Below the pieces are notes generated by a model. It was given only the letters and a program-made list of their open reading frames with translations, searched no databases and was not told the origin of the DNA. The position numbers and the translations under genes were made by a program. Below are positions 1-7,776 of a stretch of DNA of 64,000 nucleotides, piece after piece. This DNA is from Xanthobacter flavus (GTDB taxonomy: Bacteria > Pseudomonadota > Alphaproteobacteria > Rhizobiales > Xanthobacteraceae): assembly GCF_017875275.1 (NCBI RefSeq), contig NZ_JAGGML010000001.1, positions 2,501,001 to 2,565,000 on the forward strand. Direction: 5' to 3'. Every line of letters begins with the position of its first letter. The first letter of the stretch is position 1.

Positions 1-2
1 AG

Positions 3-950
3 ATCGATCCGCGGGTGATGGATGCGGACAAGGTGGCGGTGCTCGCCCGGGAGGGCTTCAACCGCGCCAGCCTCGGCGTGCAGGATTTCGACCCGAAGGT
101 GCAGGAGGCCATCGGCCGTCACCAGTCGCTGGAGGAGACGCAACAGGTCGCGGACGCGCTCCGGGCGGCCGGCATCGGCGCGCTGAACCTCGATCTCATG
201 TATGGACTGCCGCATCAGGATCAGGCCTCCGTGCGCCGCACGGTGGAGGCGGCGCTGGCGCTCGATCCCGACCGCATCGCCGTGTTCGGCTATGCGCATG
301 TGCCGTGGATGAAGAAGCATCAGGCCCTCATCCCCGAACAGGCCCTGCCCGGCGCGGCCGAGCGCCTCGCCCAGGCCGAGCTGGTCGCCGATATCCTGGC
401 GGGGCACGGCTACCGGGCGGTGGGGCTCGACCATTTCGCCAAGGCGGACGACCCCATGGCGCGGCGCGCGGCCGACGGCTCGCTCAAGCGCAATTTCCAG
501 GGCTACACCACGGATGACGCCCCGGTGCTGATCGGCTTCGGCGCCTCGGCCATCGGCGCACTGCCGCAGGGCTATGTACAGAATCTCGCCGCCACGCCCC
601 AGTGGCACAAGGCGGTGGAGGGCGGCGCGCTGCCCATCGCGCGGGGCATCGCGGTGAGCGACGAGGACCGGCTGCGCCGCCATGTCATCGAGCGGCTCAT
701 GTGCGACCTCGCCGTCGATCTCGATGCCGCCTGCGGGAGCCTCGGCTTCCCGCCGGACACGTTCGCGGACGAGATGGCGGCGCTGGAGCCCCTGGTCGCC
801 GACGGCCTGGCGGTGCGGCGTGGTGGCGTGGTGGAAGTGCCGGAGGCGGCGCGGCCGTTCACCCGGGTGGTGTGCGCCGTGTTCGATGCCCGCCTTTCCG
901 CCAGCCGGGCGGCAGCGCCGGAGAAGAAGCGGCACGCGGCCGCAGTCTAG
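3..950 (+). CDS. hemN: Oxygen-independent coproporphyrinogen III oxidase HemN, 3' part
   Basis: Radical-SAM enzyme that decarboxylates coproporphyrinogen III to protoporphyrinogen IX for heme synthesis under low oxygen. The reading frame is open at the left edge, so the N-terminus with the CxxxCxxC iron-sulfur motif lies outside the window; about 315 residues are visible. Family landmarks are present: LDLMYGLPHQ, VFGYAHVPWMKKHQ, GLDHFAKADD and a NFQGYTT segment followed by GFGASAIG. The stop codon TAG at 948-950 is also the first three bases of a dispersed repeat. Its place beside fixK and fixLJ fits the common rhizobial arrangement in which hemN is controlled by FixK/Fnr proteins, but its promoter is not visible here. 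Confidence 0.95.
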   Translation: MDPRVMDADKVAVLAREGFNRASLGVQDFDPKVQEAIGRHQSLEETQQVADALRAAGIGALNLDLMYGLPHQDQASVRRTVEAALALDPDRIAVFGYAHVPWMKKHQALIPEQALPGAAERLAQAELVADILAGHGYRAVGLDHFAKADDPMARRAADGSLKRNFQGYTTDDAPVLIGFGASAIGALPQGYVQNLAATPQWHKAVEGGALPIARGIAVSDEDRLRRHVIERLMCDLAVDLDAACGSLGFPPDTFADEMAALEPLVADGLAVRRGGVVEVPEAARPFTRVVCAVFDARLSASRAAAPEKKRHAAAV

Positions 951-1060
951 AGCACGCGCCGATCAGCGTGCAACGCGAGCTGATCGGATAACGCGTTCTC
1001 TATCCATAAGTGAGAGGGCGATTCACCGATCAAATTGATTCAATTTGATCGGATCGCGCT
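948..1060. repeat. Intergenic palindromic repeat block after hemN
   Basis: Starts with TAGAGC at the hemN stop codon. It holds one hairpin with 9-base arms at 959-967 (CCGATCAGC) and 979-987 (GCTGATCGG). Further on is a perfect 23-base inverted repeat at 1028-1050, with 11-base arms GATCAAATTGA and TCAATTTGATC around a single T. A related, shorter copy with the same GCGATTC lead-in lies after the gene ending at 46836. No U-run follows, so it is not a clear intrinsic terminator. It looks like a dispersed REP-like element of this lineage. Confidence 0.7.
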
Positions 1061-1135
1061 CGAGCTGCCGCATCCCCGGCTGCGATGTCAGCAGACCAGC
1101 GCTTCCGGAATCCGACCGACCTCACCTCTTGACGC

Positions 1136-1166
1136 AAAAGAAAAGGCCCGCCGGGGCCGGTGGGCC
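1136..1166 (-). terminator. Intrinsic terminator of fixK
   Basis: Read on the minus strand, GGCCC-A-CCGG pairs with CCGG-C-GGGCC (hairpin 1145-1166, one internal mismatch) and is followed by TTTTCTTTT. It lies about 60 bases past the fixK stop codon and also closes the hemN-fixK convergent gap. Confidence 0.75.
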
Positions 1167-1227
1167 GGGAGCGGGCCAAGGGGGAACGCTGCTGATCGGA
1201 GAGGATGCAGCGTGCCGGGGGAAGAAC

Positions 1228-1983
1228 TCAGGAGTTCAGGCGCTTCAGGGTCGCGCCATCGCGCAGCACCACCCGGCGCGAGGACGGCAGGGCGATGGCG
1301 GAAATCTCTTCCAGATGGGTCAGGGTCCGCGACACGGTCTCGATGGTGAGGCCGAGGAAATCGGCGATGTCCTGCCGCGACATGGGCAGCGTGACTTCGG
1401 TCCCGTTCGGACCCTGGCCGGCGCCGGCGCGCTCGGCCATGTCCAGGAGGAAGGTGGCGACCCGTTCCTGGGCGGTCTTGCGGCCCAGGACGAGAAGGTG
1501 ATTCTGCGCGCGGCCAAGCTCGGCCGCGGTCAGCGCCCACAAGGCGTGGGCGAGCTCGGTATCGTCGGAGGCGCGGGAAAAGAGGATCGAGCGCTTCACC
1601 CGGACGATCTTGCATTCGCTCACCGCCTCGGCGGAGAAGCGGTGACGGCCGGTCATTTCCCAGCCGAACACGTCGCCGGGCAGGCAGAAAGTCTCGATCT
1701 GGCGCCGGCCGTCGCCGAGCAGCTTGCAGATGCGCACCGCGCCGGACAGGACGATGTAGAGGTTTTCGGCCGGCTGATCCTCGCCGAAAATCTCCGCGTT
1801 GCGGGCGTAGCTCGCAACCACTCCGAGGCGCGCGACCACTTCGGTGGGGGTTCGCGTGTTAGCCTCCTCGGTCCAGCGATGGGCGGGCCGTGCGGAAGAC
1901 AGGGGCGCTGCGTAGGACTTGCTGTCATACGTCCGGGACTGGGCGTAGGGCTTGTGGGCGATCGCTGCTGCGGGGCTCGGCAT
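1228..1983 (-). CDS. fixK: FixK-type Crp/Fnr family regulator
   Basis: Transcription activator of microaerobic genes. From the chosen start it has 251 residues: a cyclic-nucleotide-binding-like beta-barrel in the middle (FGEDQPAENLYIVLSG, CLPGDVFGWE) and a C-terminal winged helix with IADFLGLTIETVSRTL as recognition region, including the E..SR residues that read TTGAT-type half-sites. There is no N-terminal cysteine cluster, so it is FixK rather than an oxygen-sensing FnrN. The ATG at 1983 is preferred over an in-frame start at 2055 because GAAGGG sits seven bases upstream. It is divergent from fixL, as expected for a target of phosphorylated FixJ. Confidence 0.92.
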   Translation of the reverse strand: MPSPAAAIAHKPYAQSRTYDSKSYAAPLSSARPAHRWTEEANTRTPTEVVARLGVVASYARNAEIFGEDQPAENLYIVLSGAVRICKLLGDGRRQIETFCLPGDVFGWEMTGRHRFSAEAVSECKIVRVKRSILFSRASDDTELAHALWALTAAELGRAQNHLLVLGRKTAQERVATFLLDMAERAGAGQGPNGTEVTLPMSRQDIADFLGLTIETVSRTLTHLEEISAIALPSSRRVVLRDGATLKRLNS

Positions 1984-2079
1984 CGGTTGACCCTTCCATC
2001 GGTGTTGGGAAAGGGATAACCGGCGGAACGCACGGGAAAAATTCGGATCGAACACTTAAGTCGGTCCCCTTAGGTACTA

Positions 2080-2087
2080 TTACGTAG
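2080..2087. promoter_or_regulatory. Candidate FixJ-binding site in the fixK-fixL gap
   Basis: TTACGTAG lies about 100 bases upstream of the fixK start in the divergent fixK-fixL intergenic region. It resembles the TACGTAG-like core reported for FixJ targets in rhizobia. The match is short and judged by eye; it could be chance. Confidence 0.35.
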
Positions 2088-2138
2088 CGGCCGGAGGTCG
2101 CATAAACTGGCCCAAAGAAATCAAGTGGTGGGGGGGAT

Positions 2139-3611
2139 GTGCCTTTGACGCGCGGGCGGAAGGAAATGCTTGGCGATGCCGCGCGCGGCGCCGGCGCCGG
2201 GCTCGTGGCGCTGCTGCTGTGCCGCGTCGCCGGGCTGCAACCGCTCGGCGGAAACGCGCTCCTGCTCCAGCTCGCGGTCATCATCCTCGTGTCCGGGCGT
2301 GGGCTCTTCGCCGGCGGCGCGGCGGTGGCCGTCGCCTTTGCCGGCGGCATCGCGTTGCGCGGTCTTTCCGGCATCGACGCCCGGGTGGACCTCGCGGCAC
2401 CGGCGCTGTTCCTGGCCGTGGGGCTCGGCATCGCGGTGCTCGGCGAGCGGCTGCGCCGCACCCGCCTCGCTGCCGTCGCGCGCGACCGCGACCTGCTGGC
2501 GCGCGAGGCGCACCTCTCTTCCATTCTCGACACCGTGCCGGACGCCATGGTGGTGATCGACGAGCGCGGCATCATGCGCTCCTTCTCCACGGCGGCGGAG
2601 CGCCTGTTCGGCTACACCGCGGCCGAGGCGGTGGGGCAGAATGTCTCGGTGCTCATGCCCTCGCCCCATCGCGAAGGGCACGACGGCTACATCACGCGCT
2701 ATCTGACCACGGGCGAGCGCCGGATCATCGGCATCGGGCGGGTGGTGGTGGGCGAGCGCAAGGACGGCACCACCTTTCCCATGGAGCTGGCGGTGGGCGA
2801 GATGCGCTCCACTTCGGAGCGATTCTTCACCGGCTTCATCCGCGACCTGACCGAGCGGCAGCAGACCGAGGCACGCCTGCAGGAGCTTCAGGCCGAGCTT
2901 GTGCACATCTCCCGCCTCACGGCCATGGGCGAGATGGCCTCGACGCTGGCCCACGAGCTGAACCAGCCGCTCTCGGCCATCGCCAACTACATCAAGGGCT
3001 CGCGTCGCCTTCTCGACAGCGGGACGGTGCAGGTGGAGGTGTTGCAGGGGGCGCTGGAGAAAGCCGGCGAGCAGGCCCTGCGCGCCGGCCAGATCATTCG
3101 CCGCCTCCGGGATTTCGTGTCCCGCGGGGAAAGCGAGCGGCGGGTGGAGAGCCTCGCCAAGCTGGTGGAGGAGGCGAGCGCCCTGGCCCTGGTCGGAGCC
3201 AAGGAGCATGGTATTCAGGTGCGTTTCCTCTATGATCCCAAGTGCGATCTCGTCCTGGCTGACAAGGTTCAAGTCCAGCAGGTGCTGCTGAACTTGATGC
3301 GCAACGCCCTGGAGGCAATGATGGAGACGCCGCGCCGCCAGCTTCTGGTCCGGACCGAGGCGGTAGAGGACGATATGGTGATGGTCAGCGTCTCGGACAC
3401 CGGGCACGGCATCTCCGCCGAAATGGGGGCGCAGCTGTTCACGCCGTTCGTCACCACCAAGCGGCACGGCATGGGCGTGGGGCTGTCGATTTCCCGCACC
3501 ATCATCGAGGCGCACGGCGGCCGCATCTGGGCCGAGCCCAATCCTGGCGGCGGCGCCGTATTCCGATTCACCCTCCGCGCCGTGGGCGATGCGGAGGCGG
3601 TGCATGATTGA
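2139..3611 (+). CDS. fixL: Oxygen-sensing histidine kinase FixL
   Basis: Heme-PAS sensor kinase that autophosphorylates when oxygen leaves the heme and passes phosphate to FixJ. The 490 residues contain hydrophobic N-terminal segments (about 20-105), a heme PAS domain (about 120-240), HisKA (about 255-320) and an ATPase domain (about 370-480). Visible key residues are proximal heme ligand H181 in [10 protein letters not shown], the oxygen-signalling arginine R201 in IIGIGR, phosphoacceptor H272 in [11 protein letters not shown]-box [10 protein letters not shown], and G-boxes DTGHG (420) and GMGVGLS (444). The start is uncertain: GTG at 2139 lies almost on the G-rich Shine-Dalgarno stretch, and TTG 2145 or ATG 2166 are alternatives. 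It overlaps fixJ by eight bases. Confidence 0.96.
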   Translation: MPLTRGRKEMLGDAARGAGAGLVALLLCRVAGLQPLGGNALLLQLAVIILVSGRGLFAGGAAVAVAFAGGIALRGLSGIDARVDLAAPALFLAVGLGIAVLGERLRRTRLAAVARDRDLLAREAHLSSILDTVPDAMVVIDERGIMRSFSTAAERLFGYTAAEAVGQNVSVLMPSPHREGHDGYITRYLTTGERRIIGIGRVVVGERKDGTTFPMELAVGEMRSTSERFFTGFIRDLTERQQTEARLQELQAELVHISRLTAMGEMASTLAHELNQPLSAIANYIKGSRRLLDSGTVQVEVLQGALEKAGEQALRAGQIIRRLRDFVSRGESERRVESLAKLVEEASALALVGAKEHGIQVRFLYDPKCDLVLADKVQVQQVLLNLMRNALEAMMETPRRQLLVRTEAVEDDMVMVSVSDTGHGISAEMGAQLFTPFVTTKRHGMGVGLSISRTIIEAHGGRIWAEPNPGGGAVFRFTLRAVGDAEAVHD

Positions 3612-4242
3612 GCAGGAGACAGCGGTGATCCACGTCATCGACGACGACGATGCGGTGCGCGAATCCCTCGCCTTCCTGCTCTCGACCGCCGGCCACGTGG
3701 TTCACGAGCACGCATCCGCCCGGCTGTTCGTGGAGGCGGGGCTGCCCGGCGCGGACCCCTCCGCGAGCTGCATCATCACCGACGTGCGCATGCCGGACAT
3801 GACAGGCATCGATCTGCTTCAGCACCTGAAGGAGAAGGGCTCCAGCGTCCCGGTCATCGTCGTCACCGGCCATGGCGACGTGCCGCTGGCGGTGGAAGCG
3901 ATGAAGCTCGGCGCGGCCGATTTCCTGGAAAAGCCGTTCGACGACGTGGCCATCCTCGACACGGTGAAATCCGCGCTGGACCGCCGCCAGAAGACCAACC
4001 AGCACGACGCCATGCGCGGGCAGGTGGTGGACCGCATCTCCGGCCTTTCCCAGCGCGAGCGGCAGGTGCTGGAATGTCTGGTTGCCGGACAGGCCAACAA
4101 GACCATCGCCTACGAGCTTGGGATCAGCCCCCGAACGGTGGAGGTCTACCGCGCCAACGTGATGACCAAGATGAAGGCGCAGAGCCTGTCAGAGCTGGTG
4201 CGCATGGCGCTGCTCGCCGGCATCGCGCCGCGTCAGGCGTGA
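3604..4242 (+). CDS. fixJ: Response regulator FixJ
   Basis: Two-domain regulator (212 residues) activated by FixL. The receiver has acidic residues D13-D16, phosphoacceptor D60 in TDVRMPD, the conserved threonine near 88 and K110 in EKPF. A LuxR-type helix-turn-helix (about 150-205) contains [28 protein letters not shown]-type landmarks. The start at 3604 is chosen because GGAGG lies six bases upstream and the ATG overlaps the fixL stop, giving translational coupling. Its expected main target is the divergent fixK. Confidence 0.95.
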   Translation: MIEQETAVIHVIDDDDAVRESLAFLLSTAGHVVHEHASARLFVEAGLPGADPSASCIITDVRMPDMTGIDLLQHLKEKGSSVPVIVVTGHGDVPLAVEAMKLGAADFLEKPFDDVAILDTVKSALDRRQKTNQHDAMRGQVVDRISGLSQRERQVLECLVAGQANKTIAYELGISPRTVEVYRANVMTKMKAQSLSELVRMALLAGIAPRQA

Positions 4243-4288
4243 TCGGGCTACCGTTCCGCGCGCTCTGGCGAGCTTGGCCCGAATCGTC

Positions 4289-4302
4289 TTGATCTAGCGC
4301 AA
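4289..4302 (+). promoter_or_regulatory. FixK-type box upstream of the receiver gene
   Basis: TTGATCTAGCGCAA fits the TTG(A/C)-N6-(T/G)CAA pattern recognised by FixK2-like proteins. A TAGATT element at 4326-4331 is placed as expected for a -10 when the box is centred near -41.5, with a start around 4337 and the next gene at 4384. By a rough estimate at this GC content about one such match is expected by chance per 64 kb, so the position is the main support. Confidence 0.65.
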
Positions 4303-4383
4303 GGCCCCTCGACCCCCTCCCAAAGTAGATTGTAACCCGGCGACCACGCGGACCCGCGAGCGGGTCGTGGGAGATGTTTTGGG

Positions 4384-4773
4384 ATGATGGCGTTGGAAGA
4401 GCCGCCCGCGTTCGTCGTCCACATCGTCGACGATGACCCGGCGGTCTGCAATTCACTGAAATTCGCCCTGGAAGTGGACGGCTTCAACGTGCAGACCTAT
4501 GCGCGCTCGGAGGAAGTGCTCGCGGCCGACCTGTCCTGCGGTGGTTGCATGATTGTGGACTACAATCTTCCCGGCATCAACGGCCTCGACCTCCTGCGGG
4601 AGCTGGACCGGCGGCACGTTCATCTCCCGGCCTTCCTCATCACCAGCAATCCGGCGCTTCATGTGCGTCGGCGCGCCACCGACCAGGGGGTCGCCATCAT
4701 CGAGAAGCCGCTCCTTGGCAACCAACTAGCCGAGGCGGTGCGCGACAGCTTCGACCGCTCGCGCCCCTGCTGA
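4384..4773 (+). CDS. Single-domain receiver protein (FixJ-like, no output domain)
   Basis: A 129-residue stand-alone CheY-like receiver. The acidic pocket DDD at 16-18, phosphoacceptor D59 in MIVDYNLPG, T87 and K108 in EKPL are all present, so it should be phosphorylatable, but no DNA-binding or enzymatic domain follows. It sits just downstream of fixLJ, with a FixK-type box in front. Bradyrhizobium has a comparable receiver gene linked to fixLJ-fixK2. It could act as a phosphate sink or FixL inhibitor, similar in concept to FixT, but that is inference. ATG 4387 is an alternative start; GGGAGA lies upstream. Confidence 0.85.
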   Translation: MMALEEPPAFVVHIVDDDPAVCNSLKFALEVDGFNVQTYARSEEVLAADLSCGGCMIVDYNLPGINGLDLLRELDRRHVHLPAFLITSNPALHVRRRATDQGVAIIEKPLLGNQLAEAVRDSFDRSRPC

Positions 4774-4865
4774 CGATTTCACCTTTCCCGGACGCTTCGT
4801 ATTCCCTAGCGTTATCGACGGACAGCGGGCCGGCCTGACTCCGTGCCCGAAGCATCGAGGCCGCC

Positions 4866-7574
4866 ATGACCACGCGCAATCTCGACGCCCTCTTCCACCC
4901 CCGCGCCATCGCCCTCGTGGGCGCCAGCAACCGCACCGGCACCGTCGGCGCGCTGGCCGCGCGCAACCTGTTCGAGGCGGGGTTCGAGGGACCGATACTC
5001 TCCGTGAACCCGAAGGAGCGGGCGATCCGCTCTTCGCTCAATTACGCCTCGGTGGCGGACCTGCCGATCCCGGTGGACCTCGCCGTCGTCGCCGCGCCGC
5101 CGGACCAGGTGCCGGGGGTGATCTCCCAGCTCGGCGAGAAGGGTTGCCGTGCCGCCGTGGTGCTGCCCGCCGGCTACGGGCCGGGCGAGCAGTTCGAGGG
5201 GGCGGAGCAGCGCCAGGCGCTGCTGGATGCGGCGCGCCCGCATCTCTTGCGCATCATCGGGCCCAACGGCCTCGGCTTCATCTCCACCCGCGCCCACATC
5301 AACGCCAGCATCGCCCACCTGATGCCGGCCAAGGGCGATGTCGCCTTCGTCAGCCAGTCCGACACCATGACGGCGGCCGTTCTGGACTGGGCGCATGCCC
5401 GCGGTATCGGCTTCTCCCATGTGGCGGCGCTGGGCGAGAAGGCGGACGTGGATTTCGGCGACCTGCTCGACTATCTCGCCCTCGACAACACCACTCGCGC
5501 GATCCTGCTCTATGTCGAGAGCATCGCCGATGCCCGCAAATTCATGTCGGCCGGGCGCATCGCGGCGCGCGCCAAGCCGGTCATCGTCATCAAGGCCGGG
5601 CGCAGCGTGGCCGGGGCGCAGGCTGCCTTGTCCCACACCGGCGTGCTTGCCGGCAGCGACCTCGTGTTCGATGCCGCCCTGCGGCGCGCCGGCATGCTGC
5701 GCGTCCACGAGATGCGCGAACTGTTCGAGGCGGTGACGACGCTCTCCGCCGGCATCCGCCTGGCCGGCGAGCGGCTCGCCATCCTCACCAACGGCGGCGG
5801 TGCCGGCGTCGTGGCGGTGGATGCGCTGGAGGGCAGCGCCGGCCGGCTCGGCACCCTCCTGCCGGGGACGGTCGAGGCGCTGGACAAAGCCCTGCCGCGC
5901 ACCTGGTCCCGCTCCAATCCGGTGGATATCCAGGCCGATGCGGACGGGGCGCGCTACGGCGCCGCCCTCAAGGCGCTTCTGGCCGACAAGGGCTCCGACG
6001 CGGTGCTGGTGCTGCACGCGCCGAACGCGCTCTCCGACAGCAGTGCCGCCGCCGAGGGGGTAATGGCCGTGCTGGAAACGCGCCCCCGTGCCCCCGTGCT
6101 CACCTGCTGGCTCGGCGAGAGCGCGGCCGCCAATGCCCGCCGCCGCTTCGCCGGCCGCCGCATCCCGACCTACGACACGCCGGACGAAGCGGTGCGCGCG
6201 TTCGGCCATCTGGTGGCCTACCAGCGCAACCAGACCCTTCTCATGGAAACCCCGCCCGCGCGCTCCTTCGACGAGCCGGACCGTCCCGCCGCCCGCCGGC
6301 TGGTGGAGGGGGTTCTCGCCGCCGGACGGTCCGCCCTCACCGAGGTGGAGGCGAAGGCGGTGCTCGCCGCCTACGACATCCCGGTGGTGGACACCCGCAT
6401 CGCCACGACCCCGGAGGAAGCGGGCCGCCTCGCCGCGGAGATCGGCTTCCCGGTGGTGGTGAAGGTGCTGTCGCACGATCTCACGCACAAGTCCGACGTG
6501 GGTGGCGTGCGGCTCGACCTGCGCACCTGCGCCGCAGTCGAGGACGCGTGCAGGGCCATCATCGCCTCGGTGGCGGAGAAGCGCCCCGGCGCCCGCATCG
6601 AGGGCTTCACGGTGCAGGCGATGATCCGCCGGCCCAATGCCCAGGAGCTGATCGCCGGCATCGGCTATGACGAGACTTTCGGCCCGGTGGTTCTGTTCGG
6701 GCAAGGCGGCACGGCGGTGGAGGTCATCGGCGACCGGGCGGTGGCTCTGCCGCCGCTCAACGGCGTGCTGGCGCGCGAGATGATCGAGCGGACCCGCGTG
6801 GCCAAGCTGCTCGCCGGCTATCGCGACCATCCCCCGGCCGACATGAACGCGGTCGCCTGTACGCTGGTGAAGGTGGCCGAACTGCTGGCGGACCTGCCGC
6901 AGATCGCCGAGCTGGACATCAACCCGCTGCTTGCCGACGAGCACGGGGTCCTCGCCCTCGATGCCCGCATTGTCGTGCATCCGACGCGGGTGGAGGGCAC
7001 CCGCCGCTTCGCCATCAAGCCCTATCCCTCCGACATGTCCAAGAGGCTGGACCTGACGGACGGTTCGACGGTGGCCCTGCGGCCGATCCGGCCGGAGGAC
7101 GAGCCGGGCCTCGTGGATGTGGTGCATCGCTCCGATCCGCAGGACGTGCGGATGCGCTTCCTCGGCTCGGTGAAGGACTTCCCGCACCTGATGGCGGCGC
7201 GCCTCTCGCAGATCGACTACGACCGCGAGATGGCCTTCGTGGCGCAGGAGGACAATGGGGACATCTGCGGCGTGGTGCGCATCATCGCCGATCCGGACAA
7301 CGACGCCGCCGAATACGCGATCATGGTTCGGTCGGATTTCAAGGGCAAGGGTCTGGGCTTCCAGCTGATGAGCGAGATTCTCGCCCATGCGCGGAAGCGG
7401 GGACTGAGGCAGGTGTTCGGCGACGTGATGCGCGAGAACGGTCCGATGCTGCGCCTCGCCGAGGACCTCGGCTTCAAGGTGACGCCGGGCAGCGAGGATC
7501 CCTCCGTGATGCGGGTGGTGCTCAATCTCGACATGCCGTCGGCTGTTGGTGCCAATGTACCGTTGGAGGTTTGA
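4866..7574 (+). CDS. Pat-type protein lysine acetyltransferase with acyl-CoA synthetase-like domain
   Basis: A 902-residue protein with the architecture of Pat/PatZ (YfiQ). An NDP-forming acyl-CoA synthetase-like region comes first (CoA-binding IALVGASNRTGTVG near 15; CoA-ligase middle; ATP-grasp with HKSDVGGVRLDL near 540). A C-terminal GNAT domain follows from about 735, with the acetyl-CoA loop in VRSDFKGKGLGF. Known relatives acetylate and inactivate acetyl-CoA synthetase and other enzymes. Unlike E. coli PatZ, it keeps the SHTG motif with H257, the phospho-histidine position of active ADP-forming synthetases. Start ATG 4866 leads straight into the family N-terminus. Confidence 0.88.
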   Translation: MTTRNLDALFHPRAIALVGASNRTGTVGALAARNLFEAGFEGPILSVNPKERAIRSSLNYASVADLPIPVDLAVVAAPPDQVPGVISQLGEKGCRAAVVLPAGYGPGEQFEGAEQRQALLDAARPHLLRIIGPNGLGFISTRAHINASIAHLMPAKGDVAFVSQSDTMTAAVLDWAHARGIGFSHVAALGEKADVDFGDLLDYLALDNTTRAILLYVESIADARKFMSAGRIAARAKPVIVIKAGRSVAGAQAALSHTGVLAGSDLVFDAALRRAGMLRVHEMRELFEAVTTLSAGIRLAGERLAILTNGGGAGVVAVDALEGSAGRLGTLLPGTVEALDKALPRTWSRSNPVDIQADADGARYGAALKALLADKGSDAVLVLHAPNALSDSSAAAEGVMAVLETRPRAPVLTCWLGESAAANARRRFAGRRIPTYDTPDEAVRAFGHLVAYQRNQTLLMETPPARSFDEPDRPAARRLVEGVLAAGRSALTEVEAKAVLAAYDIPVVDTRIATTPEEAGRLAAEIGFPVVVKVLSHDLTHKSDVGGVRLDLRTCAAVEDACRAIIASVAEKRPGARIEGFTVQAMIRRPNAQELIAGIGYDETFGPVVLFGQGGTAVEVIGDRAVALPPLNGVLAREMIERTRVAKLLAGYRDHPPADMNAVACTLVKVAELLADLPQIAELDINPLLADEHGVLALDARIVVHPTRVEGTRRFAIKPYPSDMSKRLDLTDGSTVALRPIRPEDEPGLVDVVHRSDPQDVRMRFLGSVKDFPHLMAARLSQIDYDREMAFVAQEDNGDICGVVRIIADPDNDAAEYAIMVRSDFKGKGLGFQLMSEILAHARKRGLRQVFGDVMRENGPMLRLAEDLGFKVTPGSEDPSVMRVVLNLDMPSAVGANVPLEV

Positions 7575-7776
7575 CGGCTGTGACCGTTCCGGCGATATCC
7601 CTATTGCCACCCGTTCAGGCAAGGCCCACGATACCGTTGGTTTCCGAACTCGGACAACCGGCGACGTCGAGCGCCGGAAGGGTTCGGGGGAGGAGAAGAT
7701 GCGCCGGAGGCCGCCCGGCCACCAGTCTGGTGGCAAGGAACGGGAACGCCGTCGCCATGATCTGCATGAGTGAATC

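Noticed and set aside
1028-1050. 23-base palindrome read as a FixK operator
   Set aside because: Half-sites TTGAT and CAA are spaced wrongly for TTGA-N6-TCAA and it lies at the convergent 3' ends of hemN and fixK; it is better explained as a repeat element.
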